In this document: piece after piece, positions 37,601 through 48,762 of the stretch
Position numbering within the stretch: the stretch's first letter is position 1
Layout of the letters: the number at the start of each line of letters is the position of its first letter
DNA from: Heterotrichella gracilis
Lineage: Eukaryota > Sar > Xanthophyceae > Tribonematales > Xanthonemataceae
DNA length: 64,000 nucleotides
Assembly (NCBI GenBank): GCA_032358255.1
Contig: JAULBX010031702.1
Location: forward strand, 103,555-167,554
Direction: 5' to 3'
Program-made: the position numbers and the translations under genes
The notes under the pieces: model-generated
Database searches by the model: none
Told to the model about the DNA's origin: nothing
The model's input: only the letters and a program-made list of their open reading frames with translations

Positions 37601-40600
37601 TCTCATGTTGCTATGAGCACTTCAACTTGCCAGCAAGTGCCAAGTGGCCTGCCAGGAGGGCAGTACCCCAGCAGCATGGCCCTGGCTACTGTGCATGGCG
37701 CAAAATCACCGTCAGTGGATGCATTGAGGGAACCTATGATGCATTGGCCAACTAGCAGCCAAAAACAGCTGGCTCCTGCAGCTTGCTTCTACTCAGTGCG
37801 CTGTGGTGAATGCCCAACCAGCAGGACCCACCTTGCGCCGCAGCGCTCAGTGATGCCAGCCTGGACACGTGCGAGGTGGTGGGTAGCGCGTGTGGGGCGT
37901 GGGCCGCGGGTTGCAAGTAGCTGAGGTTGCCTGAATACACGTCCCCATTGTACTGAATGGCCACATGCAGCTCGCCCCCCACCATCGTCCAAGACGCAAT
38001 CTGCAGGCACACTACAGTCAGTCGCGTGCATTCCAGCAAGGACAAGCACTCAGCCTTGCACAAGCGGTGCCACACAGCTCTATCCTGGCGCTGTTAATAC
38101 CCATTTTGTTCTTCTTGCAAAACTTCAGATCCTATCGGATCAGGCAGCCTGTTTGGTCCTATCGGATCAAACAGGCTGATGCGATGCAGGCAGGCCATAC
38201 TGAACAAGAAGGACAAAGGCAGTGGAGTAAGGACCATGAGTCATGGCCCATGACCAATCCATATCACAATGCATCTACTCACAACATGCATTGTGCTGGT
38301 GCTTTTGAAACTAGACTGTGAATGCCAGTTGACGGTGTTGGACCGATTGTGAATCATGAAGGAACGTGCACTGCTGCGTGGCTCACCTGCGGGTCTGGGT
38401 GCGAATCCCTGACAAAGGCTGTGGCGGCACCGGAGGTGCGCTGCCGGGTGGGTTGCATCGCGAGTGGCCGCAGTGGGTCGAAGCCCTGCTCGGAGCCAAA
38501 GTCCTGCAGGCGCCGCATGCGTTTGGGCCGCTCTTCGGTCCTGCACCAGCACCAGCAATTTTAATATTTATTAATCAATATCAATAGATTTTAAATCAAT
38601 TCTAAAGTAGAATATTTGAAGGTAAAAATCGAAGTACGTTTCTTGACAATTTTGGCAATTGTGTCTCAAAATGGTTTCTTTTTAATGTAGATGACAATTT
38701 GTATAACGCTGTAGCATTCATGACTGCAGCCCTATAGCACTGTCATCTATTTATCACAGATAGAATGTGAAGGAGGAGCACAGATTTTGCCAACATGCCA
38801 TGGTAGCCGCACCAGTCACAGGACTGACTCAAATTGTATATACTTTTCATTCATTCTACTTGATTGTCAATGCGTCGCGTACGTGTCAGGCCCAAAGTTG
38901 TCAGAGTCCCTGGCCTGCCGCTTGCTGCGCATGGGCCGCCTCTCCTCATCCCCCACATAGCTGCTCCCTGGGCCAGCACGCAGTGCATCCAGCCGCGCGC
39001 TGTTGAGGTCACTTCCCTCCTGCAGCCACAGTTGGTCATGTCATGTCACACAAATCGCCATGAGACATGAACAGGACCAAACAGCCGTCAATCGTCCATC
39101 TGCAGCTGTGGTCCCCCAAAAATCTACCAGGTTTTCTGGTAAAAACATGTAATATTCAACCCCTTTTCAATGTATTTATTTATATTGCCCCAAGGCAGCA
39201 TATTTCAGCATGATGACAGCTGGTCATTGGCAGCAGCATTGCTGCCTCATGCACCACCAGCACCCCCTTGCGCACCATGGCGTCCCCCTCATGCGCGTGG
39301 GAGCCGCGCGCCGCCCCCATTGCCTGCGGGTCCACGGTGCCCTGCAGCCACTGCGGCTTGCGGCGCACGCGCGTGCCACGCTCCAGCAGCACCACGCGGC
39401 TGTCCTCTGCGCCAGCCACACACAGCAGTAGGTGAAGGAAACGAGGTTCAACACGGCAGCATGGCAAGGCAATTGCTGGAATGCAAGAAACTACCTAACG
39501 ACAAGGCCATCCCCGGGGCTCCTCAACCCAGGGCGGCGTGAGGGGCCAAGATCAGCAAAAAATGCCAATCATGCTCCGGGTTGTTTTCCCTCAACCAGTG
39601 ATGCGAGCTGTGCAGATGGCAAGCAGATGCCAGCAATGCGCACACCTCTTCCAGACTCCCACACATCCTTGATGGCATCAATGGCCATGGAGTCGGCGTT
39701 TGCCTTCTCCGGTCCACGTGCCGATGCCAGCGCCTGGTCCTCCGTGGGCCCTGGCACACCCTCGCGAGGGTCGTTGCGCGGGGCTACGCTGGGGGGCCCC
39801 ACGTGCACGGGAATCTCGGCCTGGTGCTGGCGCCCAATCTTGAGCAAGGGGGGCGCCTCCTCAAAGCTCTGCAAGTGCATAGGTTAAGGAGTTGGGAGTC
39901 ACGATAATGGCCTGTTCCAAATTGAACTGGAGGGGATGTGAGCCCGGAGGTAAGAGGTGGGGTGAGGGGGCAGACGAGGACTGCAATAATAGCTGAGATG
40001 CCTTGCTGTGCATGACCTCCTGTTTGGGAAGGTGCAGCATGGCGACATTAACTCTCATCAACATCTGTGTGCAGTGTGTCTGACCAGCCAGATTGCATGC
40101 AGCAGTGGTTAGGGTATAGGGTGTGCGGTCGCTCACCGCTGCCTTGTCAGGCGTGGCCTGCAGCCACTGCTTGCCGCTGGGGCTGGTCAGGAGGCCCCGC
40201 GCGGTGGGGGTGGACACCGTCGCCTCCCCGTCCCCGTCCCCATCCCCATATCCATCCCCCCCTTGCATGTCGGTGGTCTCGTGCGGAGACGACGGCACAG
40301 ACGGCGAGGGCAGCGCGGGCAGTGCGCTGGCTGAGGCCGAGGTGGGCATGCTCACGCCAGGGAATGGCCTGCCAGATGGCGGCAGCAGCTTGGTGGCCAG
40401 GGGTCGGCTGCCGCGCCTGTGGACAATGCACAGCAGGTGATGCTCAGCCAGTGTGGGGTACAACCGCATCGCCCACCTGCGCTGCGCCTGTGCGCAGCTG
40501 CTGGCAAAGCTGGTGGATGGTGCCAGGGGTGTGGGGGCAGCAGCAGGGTATTGTCAATGGTAACAGTGCTTGCCAGGTGTCACACACCCCACCAGGGCCT

Positions 40601-43105
40601 CACACATGGCACTGGTTTGCCTCCAGCGTGAGATGTGCACATGCCATTCGTGCCCCACTTAGCACGTGGCACATGCATGGAAACCTGATGCTACATGATG
40701 GAGTGCTTGAAAGGTGGGAGTGACAAGAGGAGCAGCCGGTGCAGGGGCTGTGCCTGCATGTGCGCACCCTGTGCGTGCGTTGTACCCATTTGCGTCCAGG
40801 TAGCTGCCGATTGTCACTGAGCGGCTCGACTCCAGCCGGATGGTGTACTTCCATTTCTTGGAGGCGGCCATGCCTGTGGAATTAGCACACAAGGGTTCAG
40901 GCGGCAGGCTGAACCAGAATGACCGCTGCAACAGCATACCGCAACCAGGTGGCATTGCCACATGGAAAGCACCACCGCAGCGGCGGATCACGTTCCATGT
41001 GGCAGAGCCGCATGCAAACATGATCAGGACTGCAGTCCCATGCCATGACATTGCTGCCTTCTCGCCTCCCAACCTCGCACTGATCACCAACACTGCAGCA
41101 TGCAACTCCCACCTGCATGCCGTTCAAACTCCGTGGGAGTGACCTCCATCATGCCACTGTTGGTCTTGCCCGCCTTATGGCGGCACACCTTGCACCCGCA
41201 CAGCACCGTCTGGGTCTCCATCAGGAACACGCCGCGGTTCTCATCGCACACCACAGGCACCGCGCGCATCGCCAGGCTGGCGGCAGTGTGTGGCTCAGGA
41301 CCATCCATGTCATCCTCGCCGTTGGGTGAGCTCAGCTGATCCGGGTTCTCATCCTCCGAGTCGCGAGATGAGGACGGCTGCTCAGACAGCTGCTGCTGTG
41401 GGGCACACGCCTGTTCCTCGCCCAGGGCGGTTGCCCCATTGGTTGCGCCAGGGCCGGCCTGGTCGCTGCTCTTTTGCCGGCTATGGTACTTGGCAACATA
41501 CTGCAAGCAGAGATATGCAGTGAGCGCCCCCCCACATTGACGCACCCACCAGCTTTGGTCAACCGCCATATTCAGCACTCAGCACCACGCACAGCCACTC
41601 GGCGAAATGAGCACGCCATACACTTTTACTCAAAACCCTAAACCCTAAACAGTGCAAGGTGCTGCTGCCCCACTCGTGACCCTGCTCACCTGGTCCAGCG
41701 CCTGTATGTCCTCCTGCCAGTCCTCCATATCGCTGACACCTGGCAGCTCCCGCTGCAGCGCGCCCCAGAGGTCCCTCACCGCGGCGCCCCGCCACTGCCT
41801 GCGCCCAGCCTGCGCAACCACCACCAAGGTCTCACAACTGTGGCATATGTATAATCGGGGTTTGGTTGAGCTACTAAGCCATTTAAGGTTTGGACACTAC
41901 TACACACATTTTGTACCACTTCTGTACATACCCAACGGTGGAGAAACGATAACGGGAGGTTGGTGGAATGTGGTGTACACCATTGCACGGGACGCATGTT
42001 GCGTCATGCATGAGTACACAAAGTACCCCAAAACTGCAGCACTAATTTGTAAAAGACTGAGTACACAAATACATATCATGTGCAATATGGAGCAGCTGTA
42101 GCTCACCGTCTCTTGGGCAGATGTCCGAAGCGCTCCCAGACGCGCCCTGGCCGCGTCATCCGCGTGGTTCCATGCCTCCAGGACCACAATGGTAAAGAGC
42201 ATGTAGGACAAGTCGCCTGGCGCGAGGCCATTTGTGTTCAGCGCTTCCTTCACCATCTGCGCGCGCTGGGGCGTCCCACGGCTGGGAGCTGACTGCAACT
42301 TGCTGTACATGAGCTTGGCAGGGGATGCCCTGGGCACTACAGGCTTCAAGTTGCGCCCCAGCAGCAGTGCGCCTAGTGGGAGCGTGTGCCTGTCCTCCTC
42401 GCTGCTTGGGCCCTGGCTGGCAACTGGCAACTGGCTGGCAGCTGGCTGGGGCTGCTGCTCGTGCTGGACTGGACCATCCTGGCTGGGTGGGGCCCACTGT
42501 GGGCGCGAGGCGCTGGGCCCTTGCGATGCGGCAGGTGGTGGCACGGGCGGGAGAGGTGCTGCTCGGCGCATCTGCAGCTGCTTGGCTTTGAAGTCCCGCA
42601 AGAAGGCTGCTTTCTGCTGAGCGGCGTCCACCGCTCCAGCTGATGCAGGGCGTGCACCAGCGTCTGAAGCTGCTGCTGTACCTCCACCAGCTGAAGTTGT
42701 GGAGGGTGAGGGTGCCCCAGCAGCGGCCAGAGGCTGAAGAGTGCGCTGCATACTTGCTGTTGTGGTTACTGGCCTTGCTCCTTGTGCTTCAGTGGCCTGG
42801 GAGTCACTCCTTGCCTTGGCCACCCTTTCAAGCCGTATCTGTTCAAGCACTCGGGCCTCAACCTCAGCTGCTGCAGAGGAGGGCTGCATCCCAGGTGGTG
42901 GCTGGTTCGCCTGTACACCGGTGGTCCAATCCACGTGTTTGCTATTCGCGATACCTCGAAAGCCATCCTGTGATGGGGGGTGCACCTCTGTGCTGTGCTG
43001 TGAAGTGCTTGGTTTGGAGTGGCCAGGGACAGCTGTTGCTGACGCTGCCACTCCACCCAAGGCAAGGGGTGGTTTTGCACTTGGAGTGTTGTCTTTGCTG
43101 CTCAT
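34635..43105 (-). CDS. chromatin-type protein with SAND-like domain, extended PHD finger and C-terminal Cys knuckle
   Basis: The model has 17 exons: 43105-42107, 41809-41690, 41500-41113, 40873-40786, 40416-40137, 39868-39646, 39406-39276, 39019-38883, 38540-38387, 38000-37832, 37470-37317, 37137-36987, 36795-36673, 36391-36236, 35863-35666, 35415-35208 and 35053-34635, encoding 1365 aa. Residues 1-330 are disordered, then come a helical segment and an acidic stretch. Residues about 455-532 hold a SAND/VARL-like domain (VLCGCKVC, VTPTEFERHAG, KKWKYTIRLES). Residues about 975-1100 form an extended PHD finger spread over exons 12-15: CALCHRDEADG, WAHHQCMLWSAEV, CKVCNLKGATLGCC-KKTCRCSYHLPCAKF, and CPQH. 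After a linker comes a Cys-rich knuckle, RCSVCVVQRKGRCGT-KCLRR (about 1227-1250), then a Pro-rich repeat tail. SAND domains bind DNA and ePHD fingers bind nucleosomal or DNA surfaces, so a nuclear regulatory role is inferred. The exon 7 and exon 13 boundaries are the least certain. Confidence 0.8.
34716..34840 (-). repeat. 24-bp coding minisatellite in the last exon of the SAND/ePHD gene
   Basis: About five copies of a unit encoding GPPMPRPV, varying at the last two residues. Interruptions keep the frame. This makes the C-terminal tail a Pro/Met/Arg-rich disordered segment. Confidence 0.85.
38145..38178. repeat. 11-bp inverted repeat, 12-nt loop, in an intron of the SAND/ePHD gene
   Basis: CAGCCTGTTTG (38145-38155) pairs with CAAACAGGCTG (38168-38178). 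The loop itself contains TCC and GGA that can extend the fold. A second CCTATCGGATCA word lies just outside, so the element is partly direct-repeated as well. It is in the intron between exons 9 and 10. Confidence 0.75.
41630..41652. repeat. telomere-like tract in intron 2 of the SAND/ePHD gene
   Basis: Two and a half CCCTAAA heptamers on the plus strand, about 40 nt beyond the exon 2 donor. Antisense to the gene it reads as the telomere C-strand, and sense as TTTAGGG. Confidence 0.75.
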
Positions 43106-44738
43106 TGCTGCAGCAACACGCTCTATTGTCGAAGAGTAAACTCATGGAACATTGGCAGCAGATCTGGCTGCAGCTGTTTCAGGTGTGCGCGGGGTTGGGT
43201 GGTGGGCGCACTTGGGGTCAAGCCACAGAACCTGCGTCGAGAAGAGGCTGTTTTGAGCAAAAAGGAGGCAGGCACTTCAGAACGAAGAGTTGAGGGTTCT
43301 TTCTTGACGACAGCAACTTGCACACGATGTTCCCCGCGATTTGGTGCTGGGACACTGTTTCGGAAGGCACGGCCTCGAACCTCTCTTCACAGGCTAGAAG
43401 TGCCAAGCACTTAAAATAAGGTCAAATAGAAGCTGTTTTAATCAGCAGAGGAGCTTTCGAACGTACGGGCGGACACTACAGGCTCGGTCCGTTCGCCGTG
43501 TCATATATGCATGGCATCAAGACAAATACATTCCCCGGCCTTGACTGTCGCAAAAAGCTTCAACAGATCAAGTGCCTGGAATGAAACTGAAACAAAGTGG
43601 AAACGGCTTTGTAGCAGCGAGAGGCTGAATATGCCTAGGCCACTGAGAAGGAAACCCCATGCATGCTCAGAACGCGTTATCACGACGATCACAATCGGTA
43701 TTTCTGACCGCCACTGGGAAGCACTCCGCAAAACAGGCACATTACACGTACCAAGAACGGAAACATCAAGGTCGAACACAGCTTGAGGTTGAAGGGTCCT
43801 CCAGTCCACCGAGGGTCATGCGCAGAGTTTGAGCTGGAGGCCAAACATAAAAACTTTCACCTTTCAACCGTTACCAAACACTTTGTCGACTGGTTGACGA
43901 CAATATTCTGCTAGGACAATTTTTGTGGAGGTGACAGCGTTCTGTTAGCTTATAACCGCCGACCCAGGCCGAGCCCAAGTCGCACTCGCGAGTCGAGAGG
44001 GGAGGGCCTCGGAGGCGCGCAGGTGGTGTGAAGTGGCGAACCCAGCCTCCTTAATGCGCACACGGACTTCGAAGCTTTTCCTACCACTGGAACGGCAGGG
44101 CTCGATTTGCACCCGCGGAAACTGGGAGGCGCGCAGTTGGGGTGAGCGAGATGAGGCCAGGTGACCCCTCATCCGGATGCCACACAAAATCCAGGCCCCA
44201 GTCGGCCAGTTTGAACGAACCCACTCGTGCGGGTTGTATTGGGCGTTACCTTAACGCTAGGACAGCCGGTCGACGAGCTGTCGACAGTTGACCGTGTAGT
44301 GGTTGCCAGTGCCATGTTCAGTACCAAGTCCGGTGCGTGTGTGATGTGCTGCAGCGCTGTGATAGGAGGGTGTTTTTGAAGCGCTATGGTACAAGTAACA
44401 AGAAGTGAGAGATTGTAGCAAAGTTTCTCTCAAACTCCACCCAGCTTTGCACTGTTGCAGCTGAAGCTGAACTGGTGGCATGCTTCGTGATGCATACTGC
44501 CAACTGCCTGCCCATTTGGGTTATGTCATAGCACCGGTTGCCAGCGAGGTTTACACAACAGTACCACGGATCAGTAGGAGAGGTTCTGTTCAGCTCAGTT
44601 TGTTGTTACTGCATATCGCTTGTTGCAGTCACCGATTCACGCCGGTAGCAGCACAGCAGCTGTAACACGTTCCTTGCAGCTCTACACACTTGCTGCAACG
44701 CAGGGTGGCCTTTGTACAATGCCAAGCCACAGTGACGG
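43106..44738. other. intergenic region, 5' flank of the SAND/ePHD gene and 3' flank of EF-Ts
   Basis: About 1.6 kb without a supported coding feature. It presumably contains the SAND/ePHD promoter and 5' leader. Short ORFs on both strands show no domain content. Confidence 0.45.
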
Positions 44739-47700
44739 TCATGCCGCCTGCTCATGCTGGTGCCCCTCAGCTGCTTGCCGCGCCTCCTCCGCTAGTCCCT
44801 CCCCAGTTTGCACCCGCACAAAGCCAGTCACCTTGAGGGGCAGTGCGGCACTCTTGCCCAGCTCCTCCACCACTTTCTGCACCACCACAGCCATGCGTCA
44901 CTGCACTGTGTTGGAACGGGTGCCTCCTTTCGTTGGGGCCAAGCATCGACAGCAAGCCACACGCAGTTGGAACATGAGCTGACGCAGCCAACACCCCAAA
45001 ACTGTACCTGGACGCTCTTCGAGTCATCCATCACAAACTTCTGGTCCAGAAGGCACTGCTCCTCAAAGAACTGCACACACAGTTGCCACAGATAAGCTCA
45101 TGCAAAGCCTCTGCCACATTCTCTGCATTGTGCACATGAGGCATATGCCAAAATGTAGGTGAGTCATTCGAGGGCTAGTGCATGCGTTTGACTACCCGCC
45201 CCCGGAGATCGAACACCAATGGTATTGCCCCGTTTTATAACCAAGGTGGCCATGAGAGGCGCCAGGGCTCATTCATAGGGCTTGACGTACATGCATGTCA
45301 CTGCCAGTACCCTTCATTACACCATGACACCACTGACAATCAGGAAGCCTCATACATTGCCAAGCACTATGCATCCGCCCAGCAGCTGTACCTTGCCTAG
45401 CCGCCCTTGCACCATCTTCTCCACAATGTTGGCGGGCTTGCCAGAATCCAATGCCTGCTGGCGCAGCAGGTCCTTCTCAGCTGCGGGGGGAGCAACAGGC
45501 AGGTCAGCGGTGTTCCAGCATGGGTGCCAACCCAAAAATGGCCTAGACCATCAATCCAATCAGTGTGCGCAGGTTGGATATGTATAGCATTTAGCACATA
45601 AACGATAGTAAGATGCACACCTTCCAGAGCAGATTGGGGGACACCACTCTGGTTGAGGTACCTGCACAGAGCGACAAGGTGTTTTAGAGGATGGCTTGCT
45701 TCGATCACATACATTAAATGTTGCATCTGCAGGGCCAAATGTATGACGGGTTCATGTGACATTTGGAACAAACAAATCATAGAGGTATAACATGCCCACT
45801 TACGCAGGTCGCATCGCCACGGCGTGCATTGCAATCTGCTTCCCCAGTTCCTGCAGAGACATGCACCAGGTAAGGTACAGACGGTATGATGCTGCCAGGT
45901 GTGGTGCTGCCGCCGATATGGATTGTACTCTCATAGTCGTTCACGGAGGCAGGGTGACCTTTGCTGCCACCAAGGCCTATTGAGAGCGGGTATCACTATT
46001 GCATGGCGCAGCACTGCAGTGCGCCACTGAGGCACAGCAGTATGAGGTGCTGAATGCGTGAACAGGTTGGTGGCAGCAATGTGAAGTTGGGCAGCAGATG
46101 TATGACATCATACAAGGCATCTGCAAGGGCGCTCCATCCGACACTCATCATGACAACCACAGCAGTCCGTCCCAATATTGACATCAACACAAGGGAATTG
46201 CCTATGGTATGCAATACATGATGCAGCAAACAGGATGCACCATGAGCTCGCATGTTTCAGACACGCCCCGAGGGACGCTCAATTCCGACACTCATCCTGA
46301 ATCAGACCGCCCGTCGGTGTTTTGTCATCCCCAACATGGAGCATGCACTGTTACCCAATGCAGATGTCAGGTAGCTGGATGCTCTAGGGATCCATCAAGT
46401 TACACCGTACCTGGACACGCTGTAGATGTTGGCTGGGGATAGGGCCACCATCGCTCTCAATGGCCACCATGGCCGCCATTTGACCAACACCAGGGGCATG
46501 GCTGGAATGAAGGTATGTCGCGATTGTTCCTGGCGATGTCAGCCTGTCCATGATGAGCAAACAATCAGGATACCACACCGTGCGCTACATCGCTTGCAGC
46601 GACAGCAACTGCAGCCAAATCAAGGGCAAAATGAAAGCCATGGAGGCTGCAAAGTCCACGCACCAGAGTTGCTTTACCTGAATGCTCGTCGTAGCTGAAT
46701 ATTTTCTCGAATGGTACTGGCCAGCCCGAGCACTGACTCTCCGACACTGCGGTTCCAGACAACAAGTCAGCGACTACGCCAACTTGACGCCAGCCCAACA
46801 AATATGAGAAACGTTGCTGTGACAGCTGACAGTGACGAAATTGCAATCAATCAGTGAAGGGCTGATTAATGATGTGGCTTGTGTCAGGGGCAACTGCGAC
46901 GCAAACCTACCTGTTCCCATCCTGGGTGGGCAGGGACTTCAGCAGCTCCACATCAATTGCATCTCCTGCAATAACAGTGTCACACTGTTGGTTGCCCTAA
47001 GCACAGCTTGGCAAGCTGAACCGCATCAACATGCAGATGCCGGCAGGTTTACCTCTCACTGCTGCATCAGGCACGCGAACCGCAGCCTCAGCTAGGTGCC
47101 GAGCAGTGGACACAAATTGGTCGTTGCGCGCCACAAAGTCAGTCTCGCTGTTCAACTGCGTTACACAGAGGTTTGAATGAGCACCAATGCCGGCCTGTAC
47201 CTTGCAGAGCAGTTGCAGACCACCTGCTTCAGTAGGAACGTCGAGTAAAAAGCGGGGCAGGAGCATATTAATAGCACCCGTTGATAGCACATTAATAGCA
47301 CCCACCTCGATGATGGCTGCAGAATTGCCCTGTGAGGCCACTGCAACCACGCCCTCAGCTGCTAACCTTGATGCCTGTAGGATAACACACAGCTTAATTG
47401 ACCGACAACGTTGAACAAGGCAAGCTTCTACTGTCCCCTACAACTGGAAAAGGCCTGTGCTGCTCGTCATCCTACACCACGTCACTTGGTCTGTCGTTGG
47501 CTACCACCAGTCGCACCTTTTTGCTAGCGGCCGCCAGCCCCTTCTGCCGCAAGATGGTGTATGCTTGATCTGTAATGAAAGCACATCAGTCGGTGGGTGG
47601 GCAGGATAACAGCTGGATACACCCCACGCGTTACAGTGGCCCCTCCACGGGCAGTTCTCCGATCACAAAGCGATGCATGCATTCAGCGCATGCATATATG

Positions 47701-48084
47701 CATGCGAGCACAACACGATCAAAGGTGACATACAGGCGGCATCAACGTGAAACTACGAATCAAAGAGAGACAATGCATATGCCTGTTACTCAGCCGCCCG
47801 GACAAACAATGGTCTGGCTGCAACTTCAAGCACCATGCTGATGCACATCTCCAGGCACTGGTGAAGGTTGCTATGCAGGGCAGTTTTTCGCGAGGATAGT
47901 TACCTACAGCCCAGTTTGCTTCTTCAAGTGCGGCCTTTACGTCCTTGATGGGGGCGCCACTGTTCTCCCGTAGCTCCTTGATGGTGGCCATCATGTCCCC
48001 ACCAAGACCAGCCATGCAGCGCGCTTGGCACGGCGCGGCTGCCACACCACGCCACGAAGACCTCAGTGCATGCAACAGCGCCAT
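44739..48084 (-). CDS. tsfM: translation elongation factor Ts, mitochondrial
   Basis: The model has twelve exons: 48084-47904, 47569-47517, 47374-47306, 47155-47053, 46965-46911, 46746-46678, 46543-46411, 45850-45804, 45661-45621, 45480-45392, 45070-45008 and 44876-44739, encoding 346 aa. The first about 25 residues ([18 protein letters not shown]) are Arg/Ala/Ser-rich without acids, as in a mitochondrial presequence. The UBA-like N-terminal domain follows ([25 protein letters not shown]). The EF-Ts core carries the TDFVARN signature (family TDFVAKN) and [11 protein letters not shown]. The C-terminal part ([20 protein letters not shown]) is the usual EF-Ts end. EF-Ts recycles EF-Tu-GDP to EF-Tu-GTP. 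It is not the plastid PSRP-7/EF-Ts fusion, since no S1 domains precede it. A plastid location cannot be fully excluded. Confidence 0.93.
47688..47705. repeat. perfect 18-bp palindrome in EF-Ts intron 1
   Basis: GCATGCATATATGCATGC is self-complementary. A further GATGCATGCATT word lies 10 bp upstream. It is one of several GCAT-based palindromes in this window. Confidence 0.85.
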
Positions 48085-48762
48085 TTTGACGGAAATTGGA
48101 GAGATGTTCCAAAGAATACGCCAACTACCCCCTCCTCGCAGCTTAAATGCGCCCAACTTCGAGCGCCACTATCTATTATCCTGCCAGGCAGCAGATTGGG
48201 GTTTTGTTTAGGGTTCTCAGCCACACAGGCAGTGCCCACCACACAACCAAGGCGGATGGAGGTTGGCACAGTTCAAGACCAGTCACTGTTGAAATATCAG
48301 AGAGTGCAGCTTACAGCTGTGCTTGCACAGTCCGCTCACTCATATGATTGACCTTGACACCAAGGCAAGTTGCCTGGTCCTGGCATGTTCAAATGCGTGC
48401 ATCATCCTTTTGTAATAATAGGAGGTTAATCAGGCAGCAGTGACACAGCACGTCTTCCCTGAGAACATCTATGGGCTGGGAAAGGCGCATGGCTATATAG
48501 CTAATATGTTGAGTAGGTGCTTCGGTAAGTTATTCCACAAAAAAGGAGACATAACCATGACGGTTGTCTCTGCAAAAAGTATTGAAAGACCCACAACCCT
48601 GTACGGGAGGCGTAACCCTGCGGCATACAGTAGCTGCTGCCAAGCAATTGCTAGCCTTTTATGTATGCTGTAAAGCTGTCAAATATACTACCTGCCAAAC
48701 TTATGTCTGAAAAAGTTTAGCCCCAATAGCATTCCGTGGCTTGCTCTTGACAAGCAGGTTCA
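48085..48762. other. intergenic region upstream of EF-Ts
   Basis: It must hold the EF-Ts promoter and the 3' flank of the oxidoreductase gene. TTACA near 48310 could be a minus-strand TGTAA polyadenylation signal. No gene is supported. Confidence 0.45.

Noticed and set aside
42369-42690. Plus-strand ORFs with a hydrophobic Leu/Ala-rich segment near 42400-42640
   Set aside because: Antisense to the disordered exon 1 of the SAND/ePHD gene; codon usage and splice continuity favour the minus strand.
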